64,000 nt of DNA from Pseudoalteromonas luteoviolacea H33-S (GTDB lineage: Bacteria > Pseudomonadota > Gammaproteobacteria > Enterobacterales > Alteromonadaceae). Of the stretch, positions 61,329 to 64,000 are shown piece by piece. The stretch spans positions 1 through 64,000 of the forward strand of contig NZ_AUXY01000072.1 of NCBI RefSeq assembly GCF_001625695.1, given 5' to 3'. Within the stretch, counting starts at the first letter, position 1; every line of letters starts with the position of its first letter. The notes under the pieces are model-generated. The model did not search any database. It was not told the origin of the DNA and worked only from the letters and a program-made list of their open reading frames with translations. The translations under genes were made by a program, and so were the position numbers.

Positions 61329-61335
61329 CAGGAGG

Positions 61336-61944
61336 TTAAGCGACTAGGTCAAAGTCAGCTAGACTTGAAACACCAACTGTATCGTTTGTTGTCAGATCGA
61401 TACCGTTTTGAGTTAGTACGTTCATGAAGTAGCCGAAGTCAGAGTCTTTCATGCCATCAACAATATTGTGGGTTGTGTTAGTCCCTTCATGGCGACCAAT
61501 GACACCACCATTTGCATCAAAGCCAGCGTTAAGATTGATTGTATCTAAGCCGTCGAAGCTCACTAGATCTTCCGTGAAGCTGTACTCACCGTTTGCACCT
61601 TGTGTTAGACCGCGGCCGAATGAAATTGATGCAATTTCACCATACATAGTGTGCGAAGGACCTGCGAAGAAGGTGTAATCGATGTAAGAGCCATCAGCTG
61701 CTTGAATAATGAAGCCTAGGTTTTCAGCACCAACTTGGCCTTCTTGTGCATACTGAGTACCAGAGAAAGTACCGAATAGACCCCAGAAGCCAAGATCAAC
61801 AGTAGGGTTAGGGTTCTCAGCACCCGCGAAGCTACCGATGTTCTCGTTATAATCTGTATTTTTAAAGAAATTTGAGGCATGACCAAAAAACGTGTCAAGG
61901 CCTGAGAAAGAGTAGCTAGCACTGTATGTTACTTGTATAGACAT
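61336..61944 (-). CDS. hasA: Extracellular heme-binding hemophore HasA
   Basis: HasA takes heme from hemoglobin outside the cell and passes it to a TonB-dependent receptor. The protein has 202 residues (Serratia HasA 188), no N-terminal signal peptide, and a C-terminal end (SLADFDLVA) suited for type I export. The heme-loop pair Tyr90 and His98 (DYTFFAGPSHTMYGE) has the same 8-residue spacing as Tyr75 and His83 in Serratia HasA. The start ATG has an aagga site. Downstream genes for HasD/HasE support the call. I saw no hasR, hasI or hasS in the window. Confidence 0.92.
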   Translation of the reverse strand: MSIQVTYSASYSFSGLDTFFGHASNFFKNTDYNENIGSFAGAENPNPTVDLGFWGLFGTFSGTQYAQEGQVGAENLGFIIQAADGSYIDYTFFAGPSHTMYGEIASISFGRGLTQGANGEYSFTEDLVSFDGLDTINLNAGFDANGGVIGRHEGTNTTHNIVDGMKDSDFGYFMNVLTQNGIDLTTNDTVGVSSLADFDLVA

Positions 61945-61998
61945 GGTAAATCCTTAATTTTTGATTATTTAATAATATTGACCTAAAGGTCGTTAGGA

Positions 61999-62030
61999 GA
62001 AATATCAGCTGCGCGCCATGCTGATATTTC
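61999..62030. other. Hairpin upstream of hasA
   Basis: GAAATATCAGC and GCTGATATTTC form an 11-bp perfect stem with a 10-nt loop about 55 bases before the hasA start. It may be part of the hasA leader or an operator. No convincing Fur box was found near it. Confidence 0.5.
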
Positions 62031-62041
62031 TGTTGTTTTCA

Positions 62042-62059
62042 GCACGGGTTTCCCCGTGC
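62042..62059 (-). terminator. Terminator-like hairpin after the second GloVer gene
   Basis: GCACGGG and CCCGTGC with a 4-nt loop, 15 bases past the stop of the gene on the minus strand. There is no long T-run, so it is a moderate terminator. Confidence 0.5.
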
Positions 62060-62073
62060 AATTAGAAATTGGT

Positions 62074-64000
62074 TTACTTGGTTTTTTTATAAAAACGACG
62101 GCCCATTACCAATGCACCGAGTGCCAATATCCAGCCACCAAATGAACCACTGCTGCCTTTATCTTCTTCAGGCTCTGGCGCTGGTTCAGGAGTTGGTTCC
62201 GGATCTGTGCTTGTATCTGGCGCAGGTGCTGGATCTGTACCCTTGTCTGGATCAGGTGTTGGTTCCGGTTTTGTGCCAGTATCTGGCTCAGGCTCAGGCT
62301 CCGGTTCTGGTTCTGGCTCCGGTTCTGGTTCTGGTTCTGGCTCCGGTTCTGGTTCTGGCTCCGGTTCTGGTTCTGGCTCCGGTTCTGGCTCCGGTTCTGG
62401 CTCCGGTTCTGGCTCAGCGCCAACGAGTAATTCAAGTGTGCGGGTATAGGTTTTTTGATCGGTGTCTTTACAGGTCAATACATAAGATTTTTCACCTTCT
62501 GTATCGGGCGTGATCGACTCCTGACCATTGGCTTCTTTTGCGCCTTCCCAGTCACCACTCGCTGTACAGTCGCTGATATTGATCGACTGCCAGCTGAGAT
62601 CAAGGCTCTCGCCCAGAGTGAGTTCTTCGGTTTCTGTGCTAAAGCTTAAAGTGTGTTGGTTGACTGTGAACTCAAATATGCCGCCAGCTTCGGTGCTATT
62701 GTCACCATTGGTTGCGCCATATAATGTGTGCTTTTCGTCAGCGATTGCACCAGATGTGAGACCGACAGGTCGAATAGATGCTTGCTCATCAAAGGATTGA
62801 ATAATTTCAAAGTCATCTTTTTCTCTGTTGACGTCTGTTGCATCCGCGCTAACGTTAATGCGGTACAATACGCCAGCGCCTTGCTCATCACCACCACTGG
62901 CTCTGGTTGTACCATAAATATTGCCATCGGCAGCAGCGACAAGTGGACCAGCAGGAATATGACCATCTTGCACAGCGTCTATACCGTTATCTTGCTCACC
63001 AAATGTATGGATGACAGTAAAGCTATTTTCTGTGTTTTTATGAATGCGCCATAGCGTCTTAGCTGACGTACCGTATAACCACTCACCTTGTTCAACGACT
63101 GAATTTGTCGCCAGAGAGTGATCGTCAATTAAACCATGTAGATTGTTTGAAAAAGAGTTAAGTACAATGACTTCTGTGCTACCGTCCGTGGCGACGTTAG
63201 CTAAATCGATTTTAAATAAGGTACCGCTCGCGAAATCGTCCCCATCTAGTCCTGCATTGTCGCCGGCACCCGCCGAGTTTGCATTTTTATGCGCGAGTCC
63301 ATAAATTGCGTTGTCATCAGCACTGAAGATAAGTGCTGCTGGTGACTGGCCTTTGGTATAAATAAAAGAGTCGCCCACGGCTTCTTTGTATTCATCGCGA
63401 CCAAAGTCGACTAATACAGCCAGCTCGCCATTATGGCTTAAGCGCACAAGCGCGAAAAAGTCATCGTTGCGCTGAGAAGCTGCGAAGTAGACATTATCCT
63501 GTGCATCAACAGTCAGTAGGCCGCTGATATCGAAGCTACCGCCATTGAGAACAGTCAGGTCAATGCCATCGAACGCATCTTGCATGCCGTCTTCTTCTGT
63601 CCACTTAAAGAGACTAGATTTCGCGCCACCAAAAGCAACGCCTTGGCTATTAATGATGACATTCGTGGTAAATGCACCGATGTCATTATTTACTGTGTTG
63701 ATTTGCGTGCTGAAGTCAGTGAGCTTGCCATCAGTCAACTTGGGCGTAAAAGAGTAAATACCAGATTGTGCTAATGTGGCAAAATCACTGCCTGCACCAG
63801 ACATCATGGTGCCAATTAGCTTGCCGCTTTGTGGGTGTAATGTGGGAGGCTTAGCTGGTAGCATGCCTTTTTCTCCACCAAGCATGATAGTCTGGGCAGT
63901 GCCAAATACATGTAACTGTTGCAGGTTGATTTCAGCGGCACTCGCTAAGTTTGCGCTCATTAAAGCGCTGCTGATGAGTGCTAGCTTAAAAGCTTTTTGC
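62074..64000 (-). CDS. GloVer-repeat surface protein with Glu-Pro repeat and GlyGly-CTERM (5' end outside window)
   Basis: At least 641 residues are encoded. The frame stays open to the edge through a signal peptide ([20 protein letters not shown]), so the true start lies beyond 64000; the internal ATG at 63960 is inside the signal and is not the start. The body has repeat units with [11 protein letters not shown] and LYGATNGD, as in the paralogue at 59391, and an Ig-like part ([20 protein letters not shown]). A long (Glu-Pro)n spacer follows, then a Pro-rich stretch and the GlyGly-CTERM tail ([18 protein letters not shown] plus Lys). It is upstream of hasA. Function is unknown; a cell-surface role is likely. 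Confidence 0.85.
   Translation of the reverse strand, partial: QKAFKLALISSALMSANLASAAEINLQQLHVFGTAQTIMLGGEKGMLPAKPPTLHPQSGKLIGTMMSGAGSDFATLAQSGIYSFTPKLTDGKLTDFSTQINTVNNDIGAFTTNVIINSQGVAFGGAKSSLFKWTEEDGMQDAFDGIDLTVLNGGSFDISGLLTVDAQDNVYFAASQRNDDFFALVRLSHNGELAVLVDFGRDEYKEAVGDSFIYTKGQSPAALIFSADDNAIYGLAHKNANSAGAGDNAGLDGDDFASGTLFKIDLANVATDGSTEVIVLNSFSNNLHGLIDDHSLATNSVVEQGEWLYGTSAKTLWRIHKNTENSFTVIHTFGEQDNGIDAVQDGHIPAGPLVAAADGNIYGTTRASGGDEQGAGVLYRINVSADATDVNREKDDFEIIQSFDEQASIRPVGLTSGAIADEKHTLYGATNGDNSTEAGGIFEFTVNQHTLSFSTETEELTLGESLDLSWQSINISDCTASGDWEGAKEANGQESITPDTEGEKSYVLTCKDTDQKTYTRTLELLVGAEPEPEPEPEPEPEPEPEPEPEPEPEPEPEPEPEPEPEPEPEPEPDTGTKPEPTPDPDKGTDPAPAPDTSTDPEPTPEPAPEPEEDKGSSGSFGGWILALGALVMGRRFYKKTK
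62284..62416. repeat. Hexanucleotide-type repeat encoding (Glu-Pro)n
   Basis: About 130 bases of tandem GGTTCT / GGCTCC-like hexamers on the plus strand encode more than twenty Glu-Pro pairs on the minus strand. Such a tract is prone to slippage in steps of 6, which would change spacer length without changing frame. Confidence 0.85.

Noticed and set aside
61945..62000. Fur box upstream of hasA
   Set aside because: The AT-rich inverted repeat ATTATTAAATAAT is too far from the GATAATGATAATCATTATC pattern; iron control is likely by analogy but not shown here.
62207..62449. 80-codon plus-strand Gly-Ser repeat protein
   Set aside because: It is the antisense reading of the (Glu-Pro)n tract; no ribosome site or signal peptide.

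Overview
The window is chromosomal DNA of a marine gammaproteobacterium, most likely Pseudoalteromonas or a close Alteromonadales relative. This is inferred from glmU/glmS sequence character, moderate-to-low GC, GlyGly-CTERM (rhombosortase-type) proteins, a HasA hemophore locus and the Tn7-type elements at glmS; no rRNA or tRNA gene is present to confirm it.

Region 1 (1-13470), peptide natural product. A 72-aa precursor with a GG-type leader and four NTDTVTQ repeats (no Cys) lies at 592-810. It is followed by a small lipoyl-like protein and a LuxR-type regulator. After glmU come an HlyD adaptor, a C39-peptidase ABC exporter, a LanC cyclase and a full-length LanB dehydratase. This is a class I lanthipeptide enzyme set paired with a class II-style exporter.

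Region 2 (13471-29056), mostly core and envelope genes: a secreted protein of unknown function, ThpR, a T4-type lysozyme without signal peptide, a membrane protein, MltD and a DUF6482-like protein. Then come a TonB-dependent-receptor-like protein, a membrane LytTR regulator, and an NtrC-type two-component pair divergent from a MacAB-like exporter, with a palindromic UAS and a sigma54-like promoter between them. A two-lobed retropepsin-like protease closes the region.

Region 3 (29155-50850), the attTn7 site. A DeoR-family regulator and glmS are followed, 20-24 nt after the glmS stop, by a complete 15.5-kb Tn7-like element (31858-47380). It carries tnsABCDE, TnsB-site arrays at both ends, an AAA ATPase gene between the glmS-proximal end and tnsA, and a four-gene Dcm / GHKL ATPase / Z1 / PD-(D/E)XK DNA-modification operon as distal cargo. 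Four bases after its distal end a second glmS-proximal Tn7-type end begins. That second element is a remnant: end sites, an LRAT-fold protein and a frameshifted, truncated tnsA. It is broken by an IS3-family element that itself contains an amber codon and an inserted IS110-family element.

Region 4 (50850-54128), a small accessory island: three XRE-type regulators, two membrane proteins, and a previously easy-to-miss 33-codon gene for a double-glycine-leader peptide directly behind one XRE gene.

Region 5 (54129-64000, all on the minus strand), heme acquisition: hasA hemophore, hasD/hasE type I secretion, and exbB/exbD/tonB. Two paralogous surface proteins with GloVer-type repeats and GlyGly-CTERM tails are interleaved; one runs off the window's right edge and carries a long Glu-Pro repeat.

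The best candidates for something undescribed are the Cys-free repeat RiPP with a complete LanB/LanC set, the XRE-linked GG peptide, and the tandem Tn7-like insertions that swap genes between the transposon end and tnsA.
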